Shown here in pieces: positions 38,482 to 47,533 of a stretch of 64,000 nucleotides of DNA; position 1 is the stretch's first letter, and each line of letters starts with the position of its first letter. The notes under the pieces are model-generated. The model was not told the DNA's origin. It did no database searches and saw nothing but the letters and a program-made list of their open reading frames with translations. The translations under genes and the position numbers were made by a program. Source of the stretch: Rhodospirillaceae bacterium. Its GTDB lineage: Bacteria; Pseudomonadota; Alphaproteobacteria; Rhodospirillales; Casp-alpha2. Where the stretch lies: positions 62,001 to 126,000 of the forward strand of contig JAERTE010000117.1 of assembly GCA_016845145.1 (NCBI GenBank), given 5' to 3'.

Positions 38482-40887
38482 ATGATTGAGCACGCACGGG
38501 TCGTCATTGTTGGCGGCGGCATGATGGGCTGTGGCCTTTTATATCATTTGGCCGAAGAAGGCTGGACCGATGCGGTGCTGATCGAAAAGGCCGAATTGAC
38601 GTCGGGCTCGACGTGGCATGCCGCCGGTCAATGCCCGAGCTTCGCCGGCAGCTACAACCTGGCCAAGATTCACCATTACGGCAATACGCTCTACCCGAAG
38701 TTGGAGGAAATGACCGGCCAAGCGACGGGCTGGCACGGGGTCGGCGGTATCCGCCTCGCGTTCACCGATATCGAGCAGGACTGGTTCCGCCACGTCGCCG
38801 ACTATGCGCCCAACATCGGTTTTGACTTGGAGGTCATTCCGCCCGAAGAGATCAAGCGGCGCGTGCCCTATATGGAACTGCACGGTGTTGTTGCCGGTGC
38901 GCTAACCACCATGGATGGCCACGTCGACCCGGCAAGCTGCTGCCAGGCGCTGGCCGCGGGGGCGCGGCAGATGGGGGCCAAAATCATCCGTAACAATCGC
39001 GTTCTTGGGATTACCGCAACGCCGTCGGGCGAATGGCGTGTCGAAACCGAGCAAGGCGACATAACCTGCGAGCACGTCGTCAACGCGGCCGGATGCTATG
39101 CGCGTTTGGTTGCGCAATGGGTCGGTACAGACGTGCCTATCACCAACATGCTGCACCAGTTTTTCGTCACCGATACGGTGCAGGAATTCGTCGACCGCGA
39201 AGACGAGATGCCGGTGATTCGCGATCCCGCCGCCTCGAGCTATTACCGCCAAGAGCAGAAATCCGGCCTGATCGGCATTTACGAAACGGCGCACGAGCAC
39301 GCGGCGGAAGCCTGGGCACCAAAAGGCGCGCCCGAGTGGGAATCGGAGAGCGAGCTGTTCGCCGAAGATTATGAGCGCATTTTGCCCTACATGGAGAAAG
39401 TGCTGGAGCGCGTCCCCATGTGGTCGGAGCTTGGGATCAAGCGTGTCGTGCACGGCGCCATCCCGCACACACCGGACGCCAATCCGCTGCTTGGCCCGGC
39501 GGCGGGGGTCAAGAATTACTGGATGTGCAATGGCTCATCCATCGGCATCGCACAGGGTGCCGGTGCCGGCAAATACCTGGCGCAGTGGATGGTACACGGC
39601 GATTCCGAGATCAACATGGCAGAGTTCGACCCGCGCCGTTTCGGCACTTGGGCGGATGAAGACTACACACGCGCCAAATCGTTCGAAGACTATAACCGCA
39701 TGTATGCCCTGCCCGCGCCGGGTGAGGAGTTGGATACCGGACGTCCCCGGCGCACGTCAGCGTTATACGACATCCTCAAGTCCAAGGGCGCCGTCCACAC
39801 GGTGGCTTATGGATGGGAGCGGCCCAAGTGGTATTCTCCCGATGGGCGAGAAGAAGACTACGGCTTCAAACGCAACAACACGTTCGAGTTGGTCGCCGCT
39901 GAATGCCAAGCCGTGCATGAGCGCGCGGGGCTCATGGATATGACGAGTTTCGCCAAGCTGGACGTTAAGGGTGCGAGCGCCGAGGCCATGCTCAACGGCA
40001 TCTTCGCTAACCGCATGCCGAAACGCCAAGGCGGCATTGCGCTGGCCCACGGGCTCAGCTTCGGCGGCGGCATTGAGACCGAATGCACCGTTACCCGCCT
40101 CGCCGACGACCACTTCTTCGTCATCACCGGTGCTGCCTGGGAAAACCGCGACTTCGACCGGCTGAGTTGGGCCGCGGGTGATGATGTCAGCGTCACCAAC
40201 GTCACCGACGATTGGGGGGCGCTGGTGCTGGCTGGACCAAATGCGCGCAATATCCTCAGCACACACACCGACGCCGTTCTCTCCAACGCCGTCTTCCCGT
40301 GGCTGACCGGCCAGGAGATCGAGGTCGCGGGCATTCCCGTCCGCGCGCTTCGCGTCAATTATGTGGGTGAACTGGGCTGGGAGATCTACGCTCCCATGGA
40401 CCGATTGGCCGACCTATACGGGGCGCTATCAGACAGCGGCGCCGAAGACTTCGGGGCCTACGCCATGAACAGCCTGCGCATGGAAAAAGCGTACAAGGCC
40501 ATGAGCCTTGAGATGACCAACGAGATCACCGTGTTCGAAGCCGGGCTGGATCGCTTCACAAATATGGACAAAGGCGATTTCACCGGTCGCGACGCGACAT
40601 TGAAGCGCCTGGACGCGGGCAAGACGCAGGAGATCATCTATGGCGAAGTGGCAACGACGGACCGCGATGTGCTGGGCGGCGAACCGGTGTTTGCAGGAGA
40701 CGCCGTGGTCGGTGTCACCACGTCAGGCGGCTACGGCCACAGAACCGGCAAAAGCCTGTTCTTCGCCTACGTGACACCCGATGCGGTGGGCAAGGAACTG
40801 ACCGTCGAGATATTGGGCGAGCGGTTTGCCGCCACCACGCTTTCGGCACCCGCTTACGATCCGAAGAATGAGCGGTTGAGGGCCTGA
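38482..40887 (+). CDS. FAD-dependent oxidoreductase with GcvT-type C-terminal domain (dimethylglycine/sarcosine dehydrogenase-like)
   Basis: ARVVIVGGGMMGCGLLYHLAEEGWTDAVLIEKAELTSGSTWHAAGQ; C-terminal aminomethyltransferase region VNYVGELGWEIYAPMD...YAMNSLRMEKAYKAMSLEMT. Confidence 0.92.
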   Translation: MIEHARVVIVGGGMMGCGLLYHLAEEGWTDAVLIEKAELTSGSTWHAAGQCPSFAGSYNLAKIHHYGNTLYPKLEEMTGQATGWHGVGGIRLAFTDIEQDWFRHVADYAPNIGFDLEVIPPEEIKRRVPYMELHGVVAGALTTMDGHVDPASCCQALAAGARQMGAKIIRNNRVLGITATPSGEWRVETEQGDITCEHVVNAAGCYARLVAQWVGTDVPITNMLHQFFVTDTVQEFVDREDEMPVIRDPAASSYYRQEQKSGLIGIYETAHEHAAEAWAPKGAPEWESESELFAEDYERILPYMEKVLERVPMWSELGIKRVVHGAIPHTPDANPLLGPAAGVKNYWMCNGSSIGIAQGAGAGKYLAQWMVHGDSEINMAEFDPRRFGTWADEDYTRAKSFEDYNRMYALPAPGEELDTGRPRRTSALYDILKSKGAVHTVAYGWERPKWYSPDGREEDYGFKRNNTFELVAAECQAVHERAGLMDMTSFAKLDVKGASAEAMLNGIFANRMPKRQGGIALAHGLSFGGGIETECTVTRLADDHFFVITGAAWENRDFDRLSWAAGDDVSVTNVTDDWGALVLAGPNARNILSTHTDAVLSNAVFPWLTGQEIEVAGIPVRALRVNYVGELGWEIYAPMDRLADLYGALSDSGAEDFGAYAMNSLRMEKAYKAMSLEMTNEITVFEAGLDRFTNMDKGDFTGRDATLKRLDAGKTQEIIYGEVATTDRDVLGGEPVFAGDAVVGVTTSGGYGHRTGKSLFFAYVTPDAVGKELTVEILGERFAATTLSAPAYDPKNERLRA

Positions 40888-40911
40888 TACCGACCGTGAC
40901 AGGTTTTAGGT

Positions 40912-42252
40912 TCAAGATGGGCGCGCGGCCCTGCCAGGCACCTTGCGTATCTTTCCGGGCGCGGCGAACCAGATGGCAATGATGGAAACAATGCTGCACG
41001 ATAAGGCAACGATGAATGCCGGGCCGTAACTGCCTGTTTCGTCAAAAATGACGCCGGCAGCCCAGGGCCCCGCCGCGCCACCACAGATCAGTGCGACCGT
41101 GATGGTTCCGAATATCGTACCATAATGCGGCCCCTCAAAAATTTCCGCGACAATCGGCCCCATGACCGAGGTAATCGCATAACCGAGCGCACCTTGGGAA
41201 ACGATCATCACATAGAGTAGAAATCGCGACGGCGAGTGATCAAGGGCGATTAATGCCGTGTAGCACACAGCGAAACCAAGACATCCGATCGACCATACCC
41301 ACTCTCTGCCGATCCGGTCCGAAAGCGCGCCGAGAACAATTTGTCCAGGAATAGCAACAACGCTGACGATTCCTAGCGCCCATGCGGCGACCATTGGGCT
41401 GAACCCTACCTCGACCAAGTATTTCGTCTGATGCACCTGCACCGCGTACCAAGCGACAAGGGCACAAAAAAAGGCCAGCACCACCCACCAAAAACGGCGA
41501 GTGCGTATGGCACGTGCCAGGGTCCATTCGATCGCGGCCCATTCCTCATCCACGATCTGAATTTGGCTGTTTTTGCCGGAACCCACATCGGCATTGGAAT
41601 CGCCGTCAGCCGAAAGGCCCATGTCTTCCGGTTTCCGGCGAACCAACAGATTGAGCGGCACAAGCACGACGGCCACAAGCACCCCCATGGCCCAACAGGA
41701 CTGACGCCAGCCGCTCTCGTCGATAATCGCCTGAAGCCATGGCAGCAACACGATTGCACCAGCACCGACACCCGAAAAGGCGATACTGATGGCCAGCCCG
41801 CGTCGACGCCGGAACCAGTTTGGCAGATAAAGCGATTGGACAGTGAAACTCATAAGATTTCCGCCGCATCCTACCAAGACCCCAAGCGAAAGATACATTT
41901 GCCAAGGAGCCTCGATATGGGCCGCTAAAAACAGGCCGCTAGCGAGCAAGACAACGCCAGTAAGAATGATCGGTCTCGGGCCATGACGATCCATGAGACG
42001 TCCGACAAAAGGACTAATCAGGGCGGAAACCAGGAAACCAAAAGAAAAAGCGCCGGCAACAAGACCCCGCTGCCAGCCGAATTCCTCGATCAAGGGCGGC
42101 ATCAGTAATGAAAAGGCGGTCCGGGCGGAAACGCTGAGTGCCATTGTCACGAAGGCAACACCGACGATCACCCAGCCGAAGTAAAATGGCAGGCGTGACG
42201 CCCACCGGGACGCCCACTGGGACACCCACTGGGACGGCTCTCGATGCATCAC
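40912..42252 (-). CDS. MFS transporter
   Basis: 446 aa, 12-TM pattern; LISPFVGRLMDRHGPRPIILTG, GALSDRIGREW. Confidence 0.9.
   Translation of the reverse strand: MMHREPSQWVSQWASRWASRLPFYFGWVIVGVAFVTMALSVSARTAFSLLMPPLIEEFGWQRGLVAGAFSFGFLVSALISPFVGRLMDRHGPRPIILTGVVLLASGLFLAAHIEAPWQMYLSLGVLVGCGGNLMSFTVQSLYLPNWFRRRRGLAISIAFSGVGAGAIVLLPWLQAIIDESGWRQSCWAMGVLVAVVLVPLNLLVRRKPEDMGLSADGDSNADVGSGKNSQIQIVDEEWAAIEWTLARAIRTRRFWWVVLAFFCALVAWYAVQVHQTKYLVEVGFSPMVAAWALGIVSVVAIPGQIVLGALSDRIGREWVWSIGCLGFAVCYTALIALDHSPSRFLLYVMIVSQGALGYAITSVMGPIVAEIFEGPHYGTIFGTITVALICGGAAGPWAAGVIFDETGSYGPAFIVALSCSIVSIIAIWFAAPGKIRKVPGRAARPS
42194..42237. repeat. 12-bp tandem repeat (about 3.6 units) at 5' end of the MFS gene
   Basis: cgtgacgcccac/cgggacgcccac/tgggacacccac/tgggacgg; encodes the W-V-S-Q-W-A-S-R-W-A-S-R stretch. 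Confidence 0.85.
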
Positions 42253-42463
42253 ATCATTCCGGCCCGTTGGCGTGAGCGCAAATGCAACCTCCGTTGTCCC
42301 GGAGTATTCAGCAGCGCTGTCGATCCATCAACCGGTTTCGCCTGCCGGCCGGCGTTCCAAGCGCTGATGTTGATGATCTTGAATATGATCGCGGCGGCGA
42401 CCGGGCACGCTCCCTAGGTCTTGGCCTTCACGTCTAGACATATACTGAAACCGATTTGATTGC

Positions 42464-42832
42464 TTAGCCCCTGAGCTCAATCTGTTCGCCGTCCGGACCC
42501 AAAAAGACAACCCGCATCCAGCCTTCCTCGCGAGTCTCGCGCGCGGGCACGTCATGGGGAGGCTGCATGACTTCAACACCGGCGTCACTCAGGCAGGCCA
42601 CCGCGCCCTCGAAATCATCGGTCTCGAGACAGAAGTGAAAGCCCGAGACCGTTTCACCGCGTCCAACCAGTTCCAGCACCGTGTCACCGAGTTTCAAATA
42701 GTAGATATCGAACCCGGCCGGTGTGTCGTGTTCGAAATATTTCTCGAACCCGAAATGCGATTCGTAGAAATTTCTCGATACCTCGAGATTGCCGACATTG
42801 ATGGCGATGTGATCGATTCGTTTGTATTGCAC
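42464..42832 (-). CDS. VOC/glyoxalase family protein
   Basis: GTG start (VQYKRIDHIAINVGNLEVSRNFYESHFGFEKYFEH...GFHFCLETDDFEGAVACLSDAGVEV...VFLGPDGEQIEL). Confidence 0.85.
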   Translation of the reverse strand: MQYKRIDHIAINVGNLEVSRNFYESHFGFEKYFEHDTPAGFDIYYLKLGDTVLELVGRGETVSGFHFCLETDDFEGAVACLSDAGVEVMQPPHDVPARETREEGWMRVVFLGPDGEQIELRG

Positions 42833-42876
42833 TTGGTCTCTCCTCGAAGGGTCCCCCCACCGGTGCGAACGGAAAA

Positions 42877-43038
42877 TCAGAGTAAACCGTTTTTCTTGCA
42901 GGTTGCGGTGCCCGTTGCGCCGTTGTCGGCTGCCACGACGGCACCGTTGATCCACACCGCTTCCGGCGTCAGCAGGAATACGGCGACGTTGGCAATATTA
43001 TCCGCCGTGACGGCAACCGTTTTTCCTGAAAAAGACAT
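42877..43038 (-). pseudogene. Internally deleted SDR remnant (53-codon open frame)
   Basis: Hand translation MSFSGKTVAVTADNIANVAVFLLTPEAVWINGAVVAADNGATGTATCKKNGLL*: SDR N-terminus joined to SDR C-terminus. Confidence 0.6.
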
Positions 43039-43220
43039 AACACCTCCTGCTCAATATTGTTTCGCCTGACGATACCATATATCACTTGCCGATACGCTAT
43101 CGAATCCGCTAGTTATGGGTCAAGAAGAAAATTGGAATTGATCTAAAAAGCCGAGCGGCCGGATCGGTTGCGTAAATGAAATCGCCGCCGTCGCTTCACG
43201 CAAAAAGAAATGGAACTGCC

Positions 43221-44003
43221 ATGACACTCACTGAAACGGTCGGCGATTTCGCGGCCCTCGCGCGCACCAAATCGGAATCCTTGCGAGATAACCCTTTCGG
43301 TTTCGTCGTCGCATCAATGATGGCGGGCGCCTATGTGGGAATCGGTATTCTGCTGATCCTGAGTGTCGGAGAAACCATCGATCCGTCGCTCCGAAGTCTG
43401 GTCATGGGATGCAGTTTCGGGATCGCGCTCACCTTGGTTGTCTTCGCCGGCGCGGAACTGTTCACCGGCCACGCCATGTATATGACACTGGGGGTCCTTA
43501 CCGGTGTCACGTCACTCCGCGATCTGGGGCGGAGTTGGGGAACAACCTGGATCGGAAACCTGGCGGGATGCGGCGTACTGGCGTGGCTGTTCGTCGCCGG
43601 CGGCGGCGGTGCGGTGCTTCAAGACGGCGCCACTCTTCTGCACACCGTCGCCGCAAAAAAGATGTCGGCCCCGGTGGGTGAGTTGGTGGCGCGCGCGATA
43701 TTGTGCAACTGGCTCGTGTGTCTGGCGATCTGGAGTTCGGCACGAACCGACAATGACGCAGCGAAATGCATTTTGATCTTCTGGTGTTTGTTTGCCTTCA
43801 TTGCGTCAGGGTTCGAACACTCCATCGCCAACATGACAATTTTCTCGGTCGCCCTGCTCGCCGATCACCCCGATGCCATTACCTTGGCGGGCGCCGGGCG
43901 GAACCTGCTATGGGTCACGCTCGGCAACGCCATCAGCGGCGCCGGCCTGATGGGCGTCGGTTATTGGTTGGTGAGCGGACGCCCAAAATTACGAGCAACC
44001 TAG
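43221..44003 (+). CDS. Formate/nitrite transporter (FNT) family protein
   Basis: NPFGFVVASMMAGAYVGIGILLILSVG...FAGAELFTGHAMYMTLG...SGFEHSIANMTIFSVALL. Confidence 0.9.
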   Translation: MTLTETVGDFAALARTKSESLRDNPFGFVVASMMAGAYVGIGILLILSVGETIDPSLRSLVMGCSFGIALTLVVFAGAELFTGHAMYMTLGVLTGVTSLRDLGRSWGTTWIGNLAGCGVLAWLFVAGGGGAVLQDGATLLHTVAAKKMSAPVGELVARAILCNWLVCLAIWSSARTDNDAAKCILIFWCLFAFIASGFEHSIANMTIFSVALLADHPDAITLAGAGRNLLWVTLGNAISGAGLMGVGYWLVSGRPKLRAT

Positions 44004-44116
44004 GCGCCGAAATTGATGATCTTGTACATGATCGAGACGTACATGAACGCCGCCACCGCCACCAGGACCGCCGCGACGGCCCAGGGGCGAAAGCGTTTCT
44101 TTTGAGCACCGGCCAT
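44000..44116 (-). CDS. Small single-TM protein (38 aa) at end of oxidase operon
   Basis: Below the ORF cutoff; MAGAQKKRFRPWAVAAVLVAVAAFMYVSIMYKIINFGA*; same strand as and 4 bp from the subunit I stop. Confidence 0.7.
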   Translation of the reverse strand: MAGAQKKRFRPWAVAAVLVAVAAFMYVSIMYKIINFGA

Positions 44117-44120
44117 CACG

Positions 44121-45779
44121 CTAGATCTTCCGCGTGTAGTCATAGGGCGACCAGCCTTCCTCGACCTCGACGGCCTCGGGGAAATTGCCGGGCCCCGGCG
44201 GGCTCGGGCAATGCGTCCACTCGATCGAGCGCGAACCCCAGGGGTTCTCGCCCACCTTGGGCCCGCGTATGGCCGAGTTGATCCAGCCGCCGACCATCAG
44301 CAGGATCGATACGCCCATGATGAACGCGCCGAGCGTCGCCACCTGGTGGTAGGGCTCGAACTCGGGGAACATCTCGTAGTCCCAATAGCGCCGGGGCATG
44401 CCCTCGGTACCGACGAAGAACAAGGGCCAGAAGGTCAGCTGCGTGCCAATAAGCTGCAGCCCGCCCGCAAAGTTGGCCAACTTGCCATCCGCCGAGCGCC
44501 CGGTCATTTTCGGGAACCAGTGATAGACGGCGGCGAACACCGCGAAGGTGGCGAACAGGCCCATGATGAAGTGGAAGTGCGCATGCACGAAGGATGTCTC
44601 CGACAGGTGCACGGTGATCGAGGTGACGGCCAGCGGAATACCCGTGAGGCCGCCAAGCAAAACCAGGATCATGTTAGCCACAACGTACTTCATGGCCACG
44701 CTATAGGTGATCGAGCCCTTGTAGAGCGTCCCCCAAAGCGAGATCACCATCAAGCCCACCGGCACTGAGATCATCAGCGTCGTCACCATCTGGCCGATGC
44801 GGATCCAGTTCGGCATGCCAGCGATATAGAGGTGGTGCACCCAGACCTCGCCGGTAATCACCAAGATACCGATGATGCCGCCGTAAACGGCCGCGCGGTA
44901 GTTGAAGATACGGTTCTTGGCCATGGTCGAGATGATCTCGTACATGATGCCCATGGCCGGCAGGAAGATGACGTACACCGCCGGGTGCGAATAGAACCAG
45001 AACAGGTTCTGGTACAAAAGCACGTCTCCGCCGGCGTCCGGGTTGAAGAAGTTGGTGCCGACGTACTTATCGAGCAGCAATAGCGTTACCGCCGCCGCCA
45101 AAACCGGTACGAACACCAACTGGATGATGAAAGCGCCGAAGATGGTCCAGACGAACATGTTCATTTGGTTCCAGCCCATGCCCGGTGCGCGCATGTAGAT
45201 GATGGTCACCAGGAAGTTGACCGCGCCCAGGATCGAAGAGAAACCGATCAAGTGCACCGTGAACACATAGAACGCCGTATTGCCTTCCGTGGTGATGGAG
45301 TACGGTGGATAACCCGTCCACATGACGTCGGGCTTGTCGGGAATGACGAAGGTCAACAACGCCACAACGATACCCATCCAGAACAGCCAGACACTGAAGG
45401 CGTTGATGCGCGGGAACGCCACATCGGGCGCGCCGATCATCAACGGCAATAGATAGTTGGCGGCAAACCCGGTGAGGCCTGGGATAAGAAACGCCAGGAT
45501 CATTGCCGCCCCGTGGAAATAAAGTGCCACGTTGTAGGCGTCACCGGTGCTCATCTCACCGGAAAAATCCCCGACAAAGAAGTTCATAAATCCCGATTCG
45601 CCAATCGCATATTGTTCAATGCGGATGCCGAGCGCCATCAGGCCGGCCACCAGCAAGGCGGCGATGGAGCCAATCAGGTAGAGGATACCGATGCGTTTGT
45701 GATCGGTGGTGAAAATCCATTCGGAGAGCTTGAAGCCCTCGCTGGGTGCCGTGCCTTCGGCGGTTGCTGCGGTTGTCAT
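44121..45779 (-). CDS. Heme-copper oxidase subunit I, divergent A-family
   Basis: Six ligand His present (YFHG; YSHPAVY; VHH; HAHFHF); canonical Glu of GHPEV and Lys of TGIKxF replaced. Confidence 0.92.
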   Translation of the reverse strand: MTTAATAEGTAPSEGFKLSEWIFTTDHKRIGILYLIGSIAALLVAGLMALGIRIEQYAIGESGFMNFFVGDFSGEMSTGDAYNVALYFHGAAMILAFLIPGLTGFAANYLLPLMIGAPDVAFPRINAFSVWLFWMGIVVALLTFVIPDKPDVMWTGYPPYSITTEGNTAFYVFTVHLIGFSSILGAVNFLVTIIYMRAPGMGWNQMNMFVWTIFGAFIIQLVFVPVLAAAVTLLLLDKYVGTNFFNPDAGGDVLLYQNLFWFYSHPAVYVIFLPAMGIMYEIISTMAKNRIFNYRAAVYGGIIGILVITGEVWVHHLYIAGMPNWIRIGQMVTTLMISVPVGLMVISLWGTLYKGSITYSVAMKYVVANMILVLLGGLTGIPLAVTSITVHLSETSFVHAHFHFIMGLFATFAVFAAVYHWFPKMTGRSADGKLANFAGGLQLIGTQLTFWPLFFVGTEGMPRRYWDYEMFPEFEPYHQVATLGAFIMGVSILLMVGGWINSAIRGPKVGENPWGSRSIEWTHCPSPPGPGNFPEAVEVEEGWSPYDYTRKI

Positions 45780-45798
45780 AATCTAGATTCCCCTATCC

Positions 45799-46638
45799 TC
45801 AATTGCTCTTGGCCGCGACGTCGTAAGCCTTGACGTCCAGCGACGGTCCCTTGGCGACCTTGATCACCGGCAATGCGGCTTCCGCCTTCTTTGCCGCCAG
45901 CCACTTGTCGTAGTCGGCCTGCGGCACGGCAACGACGCGGTTAAACATCTGCGCGTGCGCGGTGCCGCAGTATTCAACACAGACCACCTGGGAAACACGG
46001 GGCTCCTTGGCGACAAACCAAAGGTACGTAATGCGGCCCGGCATCATGTCTTCCTTGAGGCGGTAGTCCGTCAGGCCGAAGGAATGGATAACGTCAGTCG
46101 CCGACATGCGCAGCACGATGGGTTGCCCCACCGGCACCACCATGTCGCCCTCCATGACTTGGTCGGAGAACAGGTCGGCATCCTCATCGCGGTCTGTCGA
46201 TGAAATCTCGACGCCGTTCGGGTACTCATAACCGAATGCCCATTGGGACCCCGTCACCTTGATCTCCATGGCATCCTCCGGAACCGTGCGCTGGATGTTC
46301 CAAAGACTCCACCCCTTGGCCGAAAGCAGGAAGTCATCGGCCAGGAACAAGGCGGACGGCACCAGGGACCAGGCCAGGATGCCACCCAACGACAAGCGTT
46401 TCAGTTGTCCCACATCGTCGGGGCTCTTGGCGCGGTAACGCCACAGGAAGTAAATGCCGATGACTCCGAACACGATTCCGATGATCCAAAGATCGACAAG
46501 AACCAGAGTCCAGGTGTGGTTCCAGGCGTCCGTGGGATTGGGGCCCTGACCTTCGTGGCCGGCCCAGGCCGGCGCCGCAAGCAGCGCGCCAGTCATGCCG
46601 GCGACGAGACCGAATACTTTGTTAGGCGACATTCGCAT
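45799..46638 (-). CDS. Heme-copper oxidase subunit II with CuA site
   Basis: DVIHSFGLTDYRLKEDMMPGRITYLWF...CVEYCGTAHAQM is a CuA ligand pattern. Confidence 0.92.
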   Translation of the reverse strand: MRMSPNKVFGLVAGMTGALLAAPAWAGHEGQGPNPTDAWNHTWTLVLVDLWIIGIVFGVIGIYFLWRYRAKSPDDVGQLKRLSLGGILAWSLVPSALFLADDFLLSAKGWSLWNIQRTVPEDAMEIKVTGSQWAFGYEYPNGVEISSTDRDEDADLFSDQVMEGDMVVPVGQPIVLRMSATDVIHSFGLTDYRLKEDMMPGRITYLWFVAKEPRVSQVVCVEYCGTAHAQMFNRVVAVPQADYDKWLAAKKAEAALPVIKVAKGPSLDVKAYDVAAKSN

Positions 46639-47533
46639 GGTTTATCTCCCCCATTGCTTTTCGCTTCTTGGATTTGAAAATAAGGATGGATGAAATCAGG
46701 ATGGTGAGCCCCAGCCCCAAGGCTCCGAAACCGACGAAGATCGGAATACTGAGCGTGTATTTCCCCTCTTCGTAGTTGTAGCTGTAGCAAAGGCTGACGG
46801 CGAAATTGATGATCTCCTGCGGGCGAAACTGGCCCTGTTTGGCATCCAGAACCGCCAGTTCCACATCGCCGCCGTCGACCTCGGGCGGATAGAGGATGCG
46901 GATCAAACGGCCCTCCGGCGACAAGAACAGAAACGCGCCCGGATGCAGGAACAATTTGTCCTGTGGCGACCAGAAAAACTTGAACCCGATGCGCGCCGTC
47001 TCTGCCTTCAGGTCGGCTTCGGATTTAAACGTGGCAAAACGCCATTGGTCCTTATAAGCATCGGGCACGTTCAGTTTGGCGGCAAAAGGTTCGGCGGTTT
47101 CCAAGTTATCGTTGGTGTCGAACGACAGCGTCAAAATACGAAAATCCTCGCCCGGCGTTACCCGCCGCACATCGTCCAGCAAATTGGCCAGCTCGTTGTT
47201 GATGACCGAGCAACTGCCGTCACAGGTGTAATAGGCGAGCACCAGAATCAGAGGCTTGCCGAGCATGTCTGACAGCGGAAACTCCTGTCCGTCAGCTCCG
47301 ATCAGACGCGTCTCGCCTTTCAGCTTGGCGCCGAGATATTTTTTTTCGTCAATCTGCATGATCTCTGGGTCGAGATCGGATATCGGCGGCTTGTAATACT
47401 GTGCCAGTGCGGTCTGCGCCCAAAAAGCGCAGACCGCAATCACCCCACATCTGAACAAGAAAGCCCGCAAGATCCTGTTCTCCGGGCTACCAGAGGTAAA
47501 CCTGAGAGGCGACGAAGAACCAGATGACGTCAA
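46622..47533 (-). CDS. SCO1/SenC-family protein with C-terminal TM anchor
   Basis: LVLAYYTCDGSCSVINNELANLL (CxxxC); C-terminal hydrophobic helix plus KSKKRK. Confidence 0.87.
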   Translation of the reverse strand: MTSSGSSSPLRFTSGSPENRILRAFLFRCGVIAVCAFWAQTALAQYYKPPISDLDPEIMQIDEKKYLGAKLKGETRLIGADGQEFPLSDMLGKPLILVLAYYTCDGSCSVINNELANLLDDVRRVTPGEDFRILTLSFDTNDNLETAEPFAAKLNVPDAYKDQWRFATFKSEADLKAETARIGFKFFWSPQDKLFLHPGAFLFLSPEGRLIRILYPPEVDGGDVELAVLDAKQGQFRPQEIINFAVSLCYSYNYEEGKYTLSIPIFVGFGALGLGLTILISSILIFKSKKRKAMGEINHANVA

